Positions 39,198 through 49,923 of a stretch of DNA of 64,000 nucleotides are shown piece after piece (the stretch's first letter is position 1; every line of letters starts with the position of its first letter). The stretch covers positions 645,716 to 709,715 of the forward strand of contig BCIJ01000004.1 in assembly GCA_001599935.1 (NCBI GenBank), written 5' to 3'. This DNA is from Holtermannia corniformis. Lineage: Eukaryota > Basidiomycota > Tremellomycetes > Holtermanniales. The notes beneath the pieces are model-generated. The model had not been told where the DNA came from. It ran no database searches and saw only the letters and a list, made by a program, of their open reading frames with translations. Both the position numbers and the translations under genes were made by a program.

Positions 39198-41187
39198 ATG
39201 CCACCCCGCAAGGTGCCAATGGGCGGAACACGCAACTATCCGCTTGAGCGCGTCAATTCCGGTTGGGCTATCGAGTTCTACAAGGAATTCTGGGGCAAGC
39301 CGGAGCGGACAGAGGTCCCGTTCCACATTGACGTTGACAAGGACGGCAGAGCATTGTACACACTTGGTGCAAGAGCCAGCAGCAAACCGGCGAAAGGGAG
39401 TACCCGCTTGTCGGGTCTCACACTGAGTCGCCCAAACCTGACTTGGGCAAACCACGGCCCGTTGCTCATCCGGGATTCCTACCTTGATGTATGGAACCGC
39501 GTCGAAGCTTGCTTGTCCCCGGAAATGGCGACCGGTGACATCGAGGGCAGTGTCATCTACGGACACCCCGGTACAGGTACGTGGAACCTCCAGCTCGAGG
39601 GATTGCTGATGACCATCGCAGGCAAGTCCCAGTGCCTCCGCTTCGTGCTCGCCAAGTGCCTGGCGAGACGACAAACCACCGTGTGGAACGTCAAGCCCGC
39701 AGAGCTCCTTGTGTTCGATACGCTCGGCGTCTTTTCTCAAGAAGGTAATGGGTGGCACTACCACCCGCCGACGGACACAGAGCGAATCGTGATTCTCGTG
39801 GACGCCAAAGCTCATCCACACGAAGTCGTTGCTGGAGAACCGCCCGCTGCACTCACATATTCTACCTACCCCCCGCCGGTCACTCTGTATGCTACATCGC
39901 CAAAGCCCAAGAGGCTTGCGACTTGGAGCAAGCAGAAAACGAACACCTTGAGATTTTGGACGATCCCGCTGTGGAGCAAAGATGAGTTTGAGATCCTTTG
40001 GTGAGACATCAGTTGTATCCATGCCGTCGCTCTATAATAACGTTCAAACAGTCTACTGCGCGATCAGTATCTACCTCGGCCTTCCCATGACGGTCACTAC
40101 AGTCGCATGGAGCTGTTCAAGCTCCTGGGGCCTGCAGTGCGAGACCCGCTCGCTGGCAACATCAAGAAGACTGCCAAGGATCTGAGTGACTTCCCAGCAA
40201 TCGTCAATGACCTCGACCGGATGGTCAGCAGCATCAAGGCGCTCCTTTCGGCAGATAGCTGGGATACCTGGCCCACGGTGGCAGAGGTCGGGGCGGCCGC
40301 GGTTGAGATCTTCAAGGAGCCCGATCACTTTCACAGGCTCTTCTATTGCCGACCTAAGGCCGACTCAGAGAAATGGACCGACTACGGACCTGAGTGCGAG
40401 CATATCATCCCGACCGTCTTGTTACTGTACCTTTTCATGACCGCAAAAGGCAAGGCGGGCTTGCTTGAGCGATTCCGTTTGGCAAAGCTCTTCATTCCGG
40501 ACCGACCCCTGCAAGGCAGTCTCTATGAGACATGGGCGCTGCACCTGCTCGCCACGCTAAATGGTCCGGTCAGGATCACGTACGCCGGCGGAGTCACCCA
40601 AGAGCTCGATCTACCTCTCATTCCAGCGCCGACTACAGCGAAGATCTACGAGAAGCCTGTTCAACATGGAGTCCTCTACATTCCAGAAGTAGGCGCAGAG
40701 ACGGCTGATGCGCTCTACTGTTTTCCGGAGCCATCTTCCCGCGCTCTTCTCTTTCAAGTGACCATCAACCCCAGCCACGACATCAAAGGCGGCGGGGTCT
40801 GTTTGGTGGAGGATTGGATCGGCGAGGAGAAGGATCTCGAGCTTATCTTTGTTGTGCCCGATGAGGACACAGGCGAGCAGCTTCTCGCGCTACGCGCAAA
40901 CGTCGACTCGTCCAACAAGATTGTCAAGTCCAAGAACGCCAAGTTCAAGAAGCGCGCAGGTAAACTTGACTTCCGTATCGGCTATGTCGTCGTTGTGTTG
41001 AACTTGACGGTAAGTGATCTTCACACAGTGACAGTACATCTTAATGCTCACACTACACTTACAGAAGGCCACCCAGGCAGTCGACCCATTGCTGAGCCGC
41101 AGTTTACCTGCCCGACCTCGACCGGAGGAAGAGCCTACGGAAAAGCAACGACGGCGCAAAAAACGCCGCCAGACGCTGGCCCAGTGA
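39198..41187 (+). CDS. Crinkler-like P-loop NTPase with nuclease-like C-terminal half
   Basis: Four exons give about 610 residues. An N-terminal region (NSGWAIEFYKEFWGKPERTE) precedes a P-loop NTPase with Walker A GHPGTGKS; an intron of 45 nt falls inside it, after GHPGTG. LLVFDTLGVF and RIVILVDAKAHPHE look like later NTPase strands, and the line LYATSPKPKRLATWSKQ..FWTIPLWSKDEFEIL is typical of fungal Crinkler/RHS-type proteins, as is SRMELFKLLGPAVRDPL. The C-terminal half carries ETADALYCFPEPSSRALLFQVTINPSHDI, resembling the restriction-endonuclease-fold domain of that group. It ends in a strong nuclear localisation signal (EKQRRRKKRRQTLAQ). No secretion signal is present. Role unknown; in other fungi and oomycetes relatives act as effectors or genome-conflict proteins. 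Confidence 0.65.
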
Positions 41188-41374
41188 GAATTCAGTTGCT
41201 TCAACTTCGTGACCGGTGTCGTCCTGCTTTCCATTCCATCCTTCCTGACATGTATCGCCGCGCGCCCGAGTCAAGCAAAGTACAACCACTTAGAAGCCCT
41301 CGGCGGCATTGTGTATTGTAGGCCAAGCCCACTTGTTGATTGTAGTCTATGCAGCATTGTCATCCAGTCGCAGT

Positions 41375-41700
41375 CTACAACATTTCTACAGTCACCGCCT
41401 GTGCAGAGGAAGCGCGCCTTCCGGCCGGGTCGGGCGATGTAGAGCGGTGAGGCGAGCGTGCATGGGTTTGATCGCTAGGGTTGAGCACGAGCGCCGCTAG
41501 GGCGTCATATCGCCGCACCTCTTCGTCTGAGTCGTCGATAAACTCGGCAGTCGAGAAGACCTGCGGGAGGCCATGTCGAGTGTCGTATTACCGAGCGTCT
41601 TCGTCCGAGTCATCAATGTAATCGGCACTCGTGAGGATCTGGCCTGGGCCTTTGACTAGCCTGCGCCGCTAGATCTGCTTGGTTGGCGGGGGTTCATGAT
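41375..41700 (-). pseudogene. Acidic-repeat gene remnant, interrupted frame
   Basis: On the minus strand one reading frame contains two related acidic modules: LTSADYIDDSDEDAR, then a TAA stop, YDTRHG; and STAEFIDDSDEEVRRYDALA. The frame ends in a stop at 41375-41377. The first module has TAA where the second has CGA. A 31-nt GT..AG segment could remove the stop, but its length would break the frame. The Lys/Arg start (RRRLVKGPGQIL) and tandem IDDSDEE motifs recall the acidic C-terminal tails of fungal nuclear proteins such as Swi1/Tof1, but no upstream coding sequence of such a protein is seen. A decayed 3' fragment is the best reading; an unusual splice pattern is the alternative. Confidence 0.35.
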
Positions 41701-42078
41701 CCAGCGTAGGTGGACGGTCGATCATTGTCGGGTCAGCACTGGGGAGCCGCGAGTCTGGTCAGCTCACCTGCTTTGCCACCTGTCACGCCAATATTCGTGC
41801 TTGTCACGTCGCCGGCAGCTTGCGCCTCCTTGCTCTTGCCGCCTTGTGAGCTGGCCGCGTCTGCGCCGCTGGCCTCGGCCGAGAAGCACGCTGTCACCGT
41901 CTTTGTACATTGGCGCGCAAGGAGCTTGTACTGGGATAGGGTTGTCGGCGGCAGCGGCAGCGACAAGCTTGACCAGCGGTGGATAAGCACGAGACGTAGC
42001 GCTCGAGGAGTTGCCGAGCTGGACGGGTGTTTCGCTCTGCGCGGCGAGCCTGGCAAAGCCAGTCGTACTTGAGGGGGG

Positions 42079-42558
42079 GTGCGCCGATGCAAGCGTGGGC
42101 CAAAGGTGGACAGCAAGACTAGGCGCGAGCGAGCACAGACTTTCTATCATTCGGCAAAGGGAGCAGAGGCGCGTCGGCAGCGCTATGCCGCGGCGCGTGC
42201 TGCCCGGGCGGCCAAAAAAGCCGAGGACGCATCACTGGCTTGCCGCCAGCCGAAAGGGAGCGGGAAGAGGCCCAAAGGGCCGTTCGCGACCGCAGGCGAG
42301 AGACAACTCGCAGCCACTGCGCCACCTACCGTCAGACAGAGCATGGTAAAGTCGCCATGCAGGCACAGTGGCTCCGTCGCAAGATGGGGAGGGGGGATAC
42401 TCCAGACCATGACGAGGTTTTGGCCGCCATGGCCCTGTCCGACTTGGCCGCTCCAGTCACTCCCTCGATCCTTAGCGCTGTTGCTGGCTCTTCCGCCGGC
42501 TCTTCCATCAACTTTTCTCGCTCGTCTTCGAACTCCGCATGAGATTGGTCAAGGTTGA
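42079..42558 (+). CDS. Low-complexity basic ORF, doubtful
   Basis: The frame starts MRRCKRGPKVDSKTRRERAQ and continues as Ala/Arg-rich helix-like sequence to about 42230. It then turns Ser/Pro/Leu-rich, while an overlapping frame from about 42222 carries a more protein-like continuation (PPAEREREEAQRAVRDRRRE, YRQTEHGKVAMQAQWLRRKM, DEVLAAMALSDLAAPVTPS) to a stop at 42542. An unseen intron or a frameshift between the two frames would make a 150-residue basic protein. Composition bias in GC-rich DNA could also produce both frames. The minus strand is open here as well. Confidence 0.2.
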   Translation: MRRCKRGPKVDSKTRRERAQTFYHSAKGAEARRQRYAAARAARAAKKAEDASLACRQPKGSGKRPKGPFATAGERQLAATAPPTVRQSMVKSPCRHSGSVARWGGGILQTMTRFWPPWPCPTWPLQSLPRSLALLLALPPALPSTFLARLRTPHEIGQG

Positions 42559-42687
42559 TCAAACAGCCGTGACACGCACAGTCCTTTTCTTACACAAAAC
42601 ATGACGTGCCCTCGGGTATTAATGCCTTACGAATCCACTTCGCCACGTCCATATCAACCCGTGTGACGCATTATATCTCTACAACGG

Positions 42688-45600
42688 CTACGACATTAGA
42701 TCTACTAGGTCTGCAAACGCGTCCTTTTGCTGCTGGGGTTGCTGTCGCGGCGCGGTCGGAGCTTGCGGTTGGCGTGGCTGCGCTGGTGTGACAGGGGAGT
42801 GTGATGTCGACTGCGGTCGCAGCGGTTGGTTGAAGAACGCCATGGGATCTTGGCGCGGCGGGGCGGCTTGCGTCGCAAAGGGGAAGGATGAGGATGGGGT
42901 CGAGGGTAGGGCGGGCGAGGGGGCGGAGAACAGGTCGAGCGGGAGACCTGACGAGGTCGTGGCGGTGGTCGGTGCGGTATCAGACGGCAGCGCGAGCCCG
43001 CCATTATCCTCGTCGTCTGCAAACGCATCAAACGAGATAAGGTCGTTGCTCTTGGAGCTTGGGTTGAGCCTAGACTGTCAGCTCGATCATCAGGCAAGAG
43101 CATCTCACGCGTCGCTGACGGCCCGCGCCTTGACCCAGTCACCCGCCTTGCAGGCCTCGAAGCGCTCGAGGACGTTGTTGATCAGATCGTTGATCAGCAG
43201 CAGGCGGTCTGTCGTGTCAGTGTGATCCGCAAAGGCTAAGCACGCACCCATCATCTCGATCCCCTCCTCGCCTTCGCGCGCCTCGGCCTCGCCGACCCAC
43301 TTTTGAATCTTGGGCCGAGCGGCCTTGCAAACGCCAGCAACCTGATCGTACGCATCGCCGTCGAGCCCGACGCGCTCCCCCTCGTCGGCATTGTCCAGCA
43401 TGTCGGACAGCAAGATTGCCTTCTGTTGTACCTTCTCGAGCTCTGACAGGGTTTGTGACCGATAGTCGGGTTGCTTTTCCGGTTCCTGCAAACGTCAGAG
43501 CGATCAGAGCAGCGAGGACGTACGGCTCCGGATAGCGCCTTCATCAGCTCTTGCGCGGCGGCGAGATCTCGCGGGGTCCCTCGCCGGATCAGCTCTTGCA
43601 GTTTCTACGAGGTGTGAGCGGGCGCGGCCATGCGTTGACTTACCGCCGACTTGGCCGCCCGGTCCTCCTCCTCGAGCTCTTCGGGTGATTTCAGACTCTG
43701 CCAGGTCAGCCAGGGTCTGTACAAGGGGGGTACCGACCTCTGTCGGGTTGGCCGCCGCCATCGCCCGGGTCGCGTCAAACGGCTTGAACCGATAGCCTGT
43801 TGATCAGCTTGAGCCCGCCGGAGCCAACACTAACCTTTATAACTCAGCAAGCGGTGCATGTCGCGGATGTGCACCAGGTCCTCCTTGTACTTGGACTGCA
43901 CGCACAGCGTGTTCTTCCACTCGTGGATGATCTGTCGCAGTCAGCGCCAGCTGAATGAAAGCACGCGCACCGACCTCGAGAATACGGCCCATTACCGGCC
44001 CCATGATCATAGGCGGACGCTCGGGAAACCGCCGGACGAGTTCGTTGAGGAACTCTTTGGTGGAGATCTGGAGGTGGAGCGGGTATCCGCAGTGGGCGAC
44101 GAGGGTTTCAAGAAGCTGGAGAGAGTCAGCGACGGTTGCAAGGTGGCACTTGGTGAAGTCGGGTTGGCAAGCCCCGCGCGTCAAATAGTGTCGACATGCG
44201 TACACCTGGCGAGTGCTCAAGCGGCACGTCAATTGAGCATCGACAGAGCCGTTTCACAGCACCGAGTAGGCGCTAGCTGCACCGAAATGATGATCGCTGA
44301 CCGATTGCAATACGACTGTGAGAGGCCGGAAGCGAGTGCGCCTGCCTCAGACAGGCGAACCCGAGGGCCGAAAACAGGCTTGAACGTGCGTCTCTTGGTA
44401 CTCCATCGCGCGGTCACTGGTGCACCACAGCGAGATCCCAGGAGTCCTCAGAGGGGGGTAAGCTTTTCCACAGTTCCCAATGTCGATGCACACGAATATA
44501 CCACGCAGTGTAGCGTAAAGCTGTGCCGGCGGTTCGAAAACCGCCCCACCGTGGCAGAGTATCTCCAACGAGGCAACTGCACAACTGGCGCAGGTATTTG
44601 TTGATAACGATGAAGATCAGCGAGCGGATACAAGTCCGCCAAGACGTGACGTCTCGACGGGTCATGCTGCTGCCGCGAGATTCGTGCGCTGGCACGTCAC
44701 CTTGACGGATACGAAGGTAGCGATAGCTTGCTGCGGAGTGGGCCAGCGGATCTTCGCAGCTGACCTGCGTCTGCAGTAGCCGCCTGTCGAATGTCCGACC
44801 AAGGCACCAGCTCGCACTCTGTCCGCTCTGCGCCTCATCGTTTGTTCCGCGAGCTTTGCGCCCGATTGATGGCGAGTTCTACGTAACCGAGTGACTAGAT
44901 TTCTCGTAGCGAGGGCTACTCTCCTCGTCGAGCTAGTCACCGAACAAAGTCACCGCACCATCCAAGCCGTTTGGGCTGCAACTGCTTTGATGTCGGGTTG
45001 CTCTCCTTTGGAGCCGCCTAAGGTCGGCGGCGTCGGACCAAAGCACTCTGTCGAGCCGAAGATGATCGGCGACAGTCTGCCCTGCTAGCGGACTGTCACC
45101 CTCGTACGGGTTGCTTACCGATGCGGGCGTTTAGGCCGAGGCAGTCTGCCGCCGAGCATATACGTCAAGACTCTTATTTCGTGAAGCCGTTCCACAGTCC
45201 GAGCTGGTAGAGCGTCAGAGCTCTAGGCTGTTGCGACAGAGCAGCTCGGCGTCAGATCTGCTAGATCACCGAGAGCTCTCGCCCAGCAAAGCGGTTTGAT
45301 GCTGAACCCGTTGGCCGCCAAAGCTGATCTGCGGTGCATGCACACGCAGCAGACTTGGTCGACGTGGAGAGTCCGTCTGCTGCTTCCACCTGCGAGCTGC
45401 AGATGGCAGCGGGAGCGCTCTGCAAGTCACGCAAAGTCAACGCGGGGCCTACCGCCACGCAGCCGTCTGGACCAAAGGACGGACCGGCGACTGACCGAGA
45501 GCGCCATGAGCGCGACCTGTGGGTTACGGTTGTTGATATACTTGACCGTCTCCATGCACGCCTCGCGCGGGCTACAGCAGCAGTCGTCAGCTCTGGTCTG

Positions 45601-45843
45601 GTCTGGTGCGCAGTACGGATGCTCGGAACACCGACCTGTTGGCCTTTTTCTTGTTGACGAGTTCTGCGAGCTCGAGGTTGGTGGCATAGTTTGGCTCTCT
45701 TGCTGGCTCGCATGCGCGTTCTGGATGGGCGTGAGCTGTGTGTGTGTGCATGGTGTGAGCTGGTGGGTGATGGGGTACATACCGACGAGCGCCTGGATCG
45801 GAGTCATGGATGCCCATGGTCGTGATGGGCCTGATGAGAGCAT
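42688..45843 (-). CDS. GGA-type clathrin adaptor with VHS and GAT domains
   Basis: GGA proteins sort cargo at the trans-Golgi with Arf and clathrin. The VHS domain is assembled from several exons: SMTPIQALV, AREPNYATNLELAELVNKKKAN, SPREACMETVKYINNRNPQVALMALS, LLETLVAHCGYPLHLQISTK with EFLNELVRRFPERPP, WKNTLCVQSKYKEDL, VHIRDMHRLLSYKGYRF, NPTEV. The hinge KSAKLQELIRRGTPRDLAAAQELMKAL and a GAT domain (LSELEKVQQKAILLSDMLDN, then DDLL-like DRLLLINDLINNVLERFEA) follow. The tail is Pro/Gln-rich and ends DAFADLVDLMS. I see no gamma-ear domain, so it may be truncated relative to yeast Gga. The start is MLSSGPSRPWAS at 45843. One intron, 44116-45495, is 1,380 nt. Confidence 0.85.
44116..45495 (-). other. 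Outsized intron of the GGA gene
   Basis: The donor GTCAGT at 45495 follows MALS and the acceptor CTGACTCTCTCCAG precedes LLETLVAHCGYP, so the VHS reading frame runs across without loss. At 1,380 nt it is over twenty times the local norm. Inside I find only short ORFs and an 8-bp-arm hairpin (GTGACTAG/CTAGTCAC near 44891-44940). No recognised gene, RNA or transposon is seen. Confidence 0.65.
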
Positions 45844-47543
45844 GCCGAAGGTGCGCACTCGTCGACGTCTCGACCTCTACGTATGCTATGCTCGACTGCC
45901 GCTGCTGACGTGATGAGCGCCCGCCGTCAACCCCCCGCTGACCCCCACTCTCGGCGTTACGATAACGCCGCGGGTTTGCCCTACTAAAACCCACCGTCCC
46001 ACACGCTCGCGCTCATCCCCCTCGTCTCAAGGATCGTCATCGCAGCTCTCACGCACAGGCAGGTCTCCAGCACCGCCACCGTCCGCTGTGGGTGAAAGTC
46101 CCCGGAGCTCTCTGTAGGCGTGTTGCATCGTACGCGGTCTCAGCCCGCGCCCATGGCGCCCTCGATGGTCCACTCGGTCCTCTGTCGCTCATGGCGCGCG
46201 CTTTCCAAGGCTCAGCTTGGCACGTCGCATGGCTGTTGGTTTTTGATCAGCTTTAGGGTAAACTCTGTGCAGGCCTGTTCCCCATCGATGGGATTCAGCA
46301 GGGCCTCCACCGTGGCCGATGGGAGTGGTACGCCACGCCGGTCAGGAAAGCGCACCCACCTAAGGCTGGGTAAAGTGCCGGCGTGACTACCCCCGAGACC
46401 TGTTTGTCGTCTCGGCCCATCTCGGTCTGCCTGCGGGCCTGCACAGGGGGTCATCAACAGTCCAACGTGTCGAGACGCCAGCGCGCACCAGCCGCAGTCG
46501 CACCAGCTGCGATATCCCAAACGTCGAGGTTGCGCGCGTGAACGTAGGCGCCGCGCACGCGTAGTCGCAGTCGGCCGGTTGTCTAGTCTGTGGGCACGTT
46601 CCGCCATTGCGCAGGGAGCTCACGGGCGCTCCGCCACTGTTGTACTCTTGCCACGCCAACCCTCTCCCCGCTACCGCTCTTGCACCGATCCGCTCTGGAC
46701 CAGCGAGGACTGAGCTCTCGAGCGCCTTCCTACTTGCCAAACTCGGTCGCGTCGTCCGCAATGGTGAATGACTGCAGACGGCACTGGGCGGTGCAGGCGA
46801 AGACACGAGCCTCCCTTGCACCCAGTGTCGCGCGCGGTCACGAACCAACGCAAGACGTCGTTCACCGGGGGGAACACCGCAACAGAGTCTTGCGTCCTCG
46901 TTCCGCGGCCTTTGTCGCTCGGACCGCGAGCTCGGCAAGGGAGAGACCCTTTTGCTCGTATTCTACAGTTCTACGATTGGCCCCACGTCGTCTTTCGATG
47001 GCACCGACGGCGCGAGCCCGAGGCGGGGTTAACAGGACGGGGCTTACTCTGAGACGAGGGCTTTCTTTTCTTTTCCTCTACTTCTTTTCCTTCTCTTCTC
47101 CTTTCCTCCTCTTCTCCTCTTTCCCTCCCCTACCCTCCTCGCCGTGCTGGCGCTCTCAGGGTCAACTGCCCGATGTTGCGCGCCCACAGCTTCGCGGATC
47201 GAACAGCCCGCCGAGGAGGCGATCGGGGAGGCTACACCCTCGCCGTATCCACTCACCCCACACCCCGTGATGACCTTGAATTTCTTCAGCGCTAGCTACC
47301 CTCGCCAGGCCCTTCACACCGGCTGCTTATCGTGGGTTGCGGGGAGCGAGGATAATGACAAACCTGAGGGTATCTGTAGCTTGTAGATGGGATGCACCCG
47401 ATGGCAGCACCTGACCGCACGTGATTTGAGATCAGTCGCGTCAATCAACCATCCACGTAGAGTTGTCCACTACTGCCAACCGCGGTCGCACACTACCACT
47501 CACTTGGGAAAAGACTGCAGCAGCTCGAGGCTGCGTTCACGCC
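45844..47543. other. 1.7-kb gene-poor stretch
   Basis: The region lies between the divergent GGA and DUF4048 genes. Several overlapping open frames exist on both strands, as expected in GC-rich DNA, but none looks protein-like. It holds the pyrimidine tract at 47061-47140. A structured non-coding RNA around 46000-46450 cannot be excluded by eye. Confidence 0.5.
47061..47140 (+). repeat. 80-nt polypyrimidine tract
   Basis: The tract is C/T only apart from two A residues (47080 and 47132). It lies about 400 bp upstream of the DUF4048 start codon. Such mirror-like homopyrimidine runs may form triplex DNA or act as promoter elements. Confidence 0.9.
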
Positions 47544-48935
47544 ATGACGGACTCGGTGCCGTCTTCCCAACCAATACGAGAACGCACCTTTCGACCCCTA
47601 TCGCTCACCCCCACTCCGAGCTCACCCATCGTGTCTACACCCGTCTCGAGCCCACGAACGCCAGGCAGCGATGCGGTTGGGTCACGAAGACCCCTACGGT
47701 CCGGGAGGATGAGCTCGATATCGTATTCGAGCCCTGGAGCAGCTCGGTCCGAGCGCGCGACGAGGCGCGCGGACAAGGAGAACGTCGAGCCGCGATCGGG
47801 TACAGAGACACGGCCTGGCGGGGATGAAAAGGGAGACAAGGCGAGAGCGTTGACGCTCGTGGAGAAGTAGGTTTGGCTGACCGTGCTGGCTGCCGTGCTG
47901 ACGGGCACAGGCATGCAGACCTGTTGACTTATATCGCACAAAAGGAAGCTAGGGTCAACGAGGCAAGGCAGGGTCAGTCTCACGCGGCTCGTGACGACTA
48001 CGCTGACCCTGTTAGAACTCGTTCGGCAGGAAGGCGAGCTCGCAGAGCTCAAACGGCGCTGGGAGCACATTGTCACTCGCGCAGCTCACCGCTCGGTCTC
48101 GTCCATGTCGAGCGTCCCGTCGACTACTTCACTCGGCTCGTCTGCGTCCTCCGAGTCGTTGCCTTCGATTGATAATGGTGCCGTCTCGCACTTCTCGGCA
48201 CTGGTACAACAGGCCCTTGGGCCGGATCAGCCGCTCATCTCGCCAGCCGCAGTCGATACAGGCAAACGACTGCTTGGACAGCTCATGCGCTCGGTCGGCG
48301 CCGTCGGCAACGAGGTAGAAGCCTCGCGCAGACCTAGCAGTCTGGATGTCGTGCGGGAAGAAGGCGAAACGCCGGCCCGTACCGCCAACAAGCGCTTGAG
48401 CCTCGTGCCCCGGACAAGCGGAGACCGCTCGCCTGTACCAACACCAAGTCCTGACCCAGGCAAAGCAGCTAACGACGGCTGGACCAAACGGTGGGACGAG
48501 GTGCTAGGCAGTGACGGGTAGGTCTACGTCGATCTCCAGAGCTCAGCTTACCACTTTAGCTTCCGGAGCAGCAAACGCGCGACAATGAGCTTTGGATCGT
48601 CCATGTATGTTGGTCGACCCGAGCGTGACACTGCTGACACGCGCAGAACCGATAGCATACGTTCAGTGCTACCGACCGATCTCTTCCCGTTACCCAACCT
48701 CTCGCCATCGCCACCATCGCGGTCCACACCGCCGCCAGCGACCCCATCGCCGACCACACAGTCACGGCCGCAGCCCGTGCGGCTGCGCCAAATGTCATCG
48801 CATTCAGTCATTGACGACGACGACGGTGAAGGACTCGGGCTGGGGCTGGGCGTTTTGCCGAAACCGCTCGAGCCGGCACGGCCGACCGTGACGGAGCGCA
48901 TCCGAGACGAGCGGGACTCGACTTGGGACTGGTGA
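47544..48935 (+). CDS. DUF4048-type fungal protein
   Basis: Exons join in frame from MTDSVPSSQPIRERTF. The N-terminal 110 residues are Ser/Pro/Arg-rich and look disordered. A short conserved coiled coil follows, HADLLTYIAQKEARVNEARQ then ELVRQEGELAELKRRWEHIV, which is typical of fungal DUF4048 proteins. The remainder is Ser/Pro-rich with a WTKRWDEVLGSDG segment, then a Pro/Thr stretch and an acidic tract (VIDDDDGEG) near the end; the last residues are RDERDSTWDW. Introns fall near 47867, 47981 and 48520. Function unknown for the family. Confidence 0.6.
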
Positions 48936-49302
48936 GCAAACGGCGTTGTATCTTTGTTGTAGCGTCATGGATAAACGACAACATTGCGTGTCACGAGTGG
49001 CTCGTCCTTTGCAGACCAGCACGCGTTTGGGCCATGACGAGCAGGCGTTTGCGGTCATGGCCAACAGGTAAAGGATACTGCGTTGCCAAGTGACGCTCTC
49101 GCTGGCGCCACCTTCACTATGGCTCGCCGCGACACTAAAGGAGGCCCGAGCGCCAGAGCGGTGGCGCATCCTTCCAAAGTCGAGGTCCGGCTGTCATCAG
49201 CGGAGACTCGATATGGGCGGTTTCCCAAACCAGAATGACCTTCCGTTGTGGCTGACCGCTATCTACTTATAAGCCTGAGCTGCGGCGACCCGAACACGCA
49301 GG

Positions 49303-49923
49303 ATGAGTTTCCCACTTCCCAGCCAGCTAATCGGTAGTATCGACACCACAAAGACAGCATGCGAAACGAATACCTGTCGGAATTCTCGCGATCAATGGCT
49401 GTTCACTCGTCCCGAGATGACGTTTTGCGAAAGATGTCGCAATCAAGAGCTCAACAACTGGCAGCTCTGTCCGGGAGGACACGCCGTGCGCTACAATGCG
49501 GCAACCGGTACATACCCTTGCAGCTGGTGCATCACTGCCAGTCTCGCACAGCCATCAGTCCAGCCGCAGCCTTCAATGCTGCCGCCGATCCTGCCACCCG
49601 TAGCGCAGCCTTACCCAACAGCAAGCACCGCCTCGACTGTCACTGCACCTCCGCCCGCATCGTTTCCCTCATCCGCCGATCGCAAGCGCGATGGCGATCA
49701 CTGCTGGAATCTCCACTGCGGCAGTGCCATCTACCCAACCGACAGGCAGCATAGCCGTACAGCCGGCTTGTGTATGGATTGCGACCGAGGGAGAAAGACG
49801 CGACCGTCAGGATCACAGTATCCTGCAACCATCTGTGGGCTTTGCGACGGCCAGCTCTCTCCGGACGCTCTGAGGGAACACCCTGGCATGTGCAATAACT
49901 GCTTTCGCGAGTACGGAACGTGA
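49303..49923 (+). CDS. Cys-rich, probably zinc-binding protein, no known family
   Basis: A single exon of 206 codons encodes a protein with Cys pairs spread along it: CETNTC, CERC, CPGGH, CSWC (residues 20-85), then after a Pro/Thr/Ala linker CWNLHC, CMDC, CGLC, CNNC (residues 135-200). The spacing looks like two separate treble or ribbon-type zinc modules, each with four CxxC-like knuckles, joined by a flexible linker. No DNA- or RNA-binding family could be assigned. Lack of introns is unusual for this window. It sits 367 bp after the DUF4048 gene. Confidence 0.6.
   Translation: MSFPLPSQLIGSIDTTKTACETNTCRNSRDQWLFTRPEMTFCERCRNQELNNWQLCPGGHAVRYNAATGTYPCSWCITASLAQPSVQPQPSMLPPILPPVAQPYPTASTASTVTAPPPASFPSSADRKRDGDHCWNLHCGSAIYPTDRQHSRTAGLCMDCDRGRKTRPSGSQYPATICGLCDGQLSPDALREHPGMCNNCFREYGT

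Noticed and set aside
42205..42235. Possible -1 frameshift at the A6 run linking two frames
   Set aside because: The A AAA AAG heptamer is not in the phase needed and no downstream pseudoknot or conserved protein supports it.
44280..44300. ATGATGA box resembling a C/D snoRNA C box in the large GGA intron
   Set aside because: It is on the strand opposite to the host transcript and no paired D box or terminal stem was found.
44525..44545. GGTTCGAAAACC, resembling a tRNA T-arm
   Set aside because: The loop size is wrong and no upstream D-arm or acceptor stem fits.
43858..44604. 248-codon plus-strand open frame
   Set aside because: It lies antisense to VHS-domain exons of the GGA gene and its translation has no protein-like pattern.
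45180..45270. tRNA-like D-arm sequence (GAGCTGGTAGAGCG)
   Set aside because: The anticodon stem, T-arm and acceptor stem do not pair; no GGTTCRA box at the right distance.
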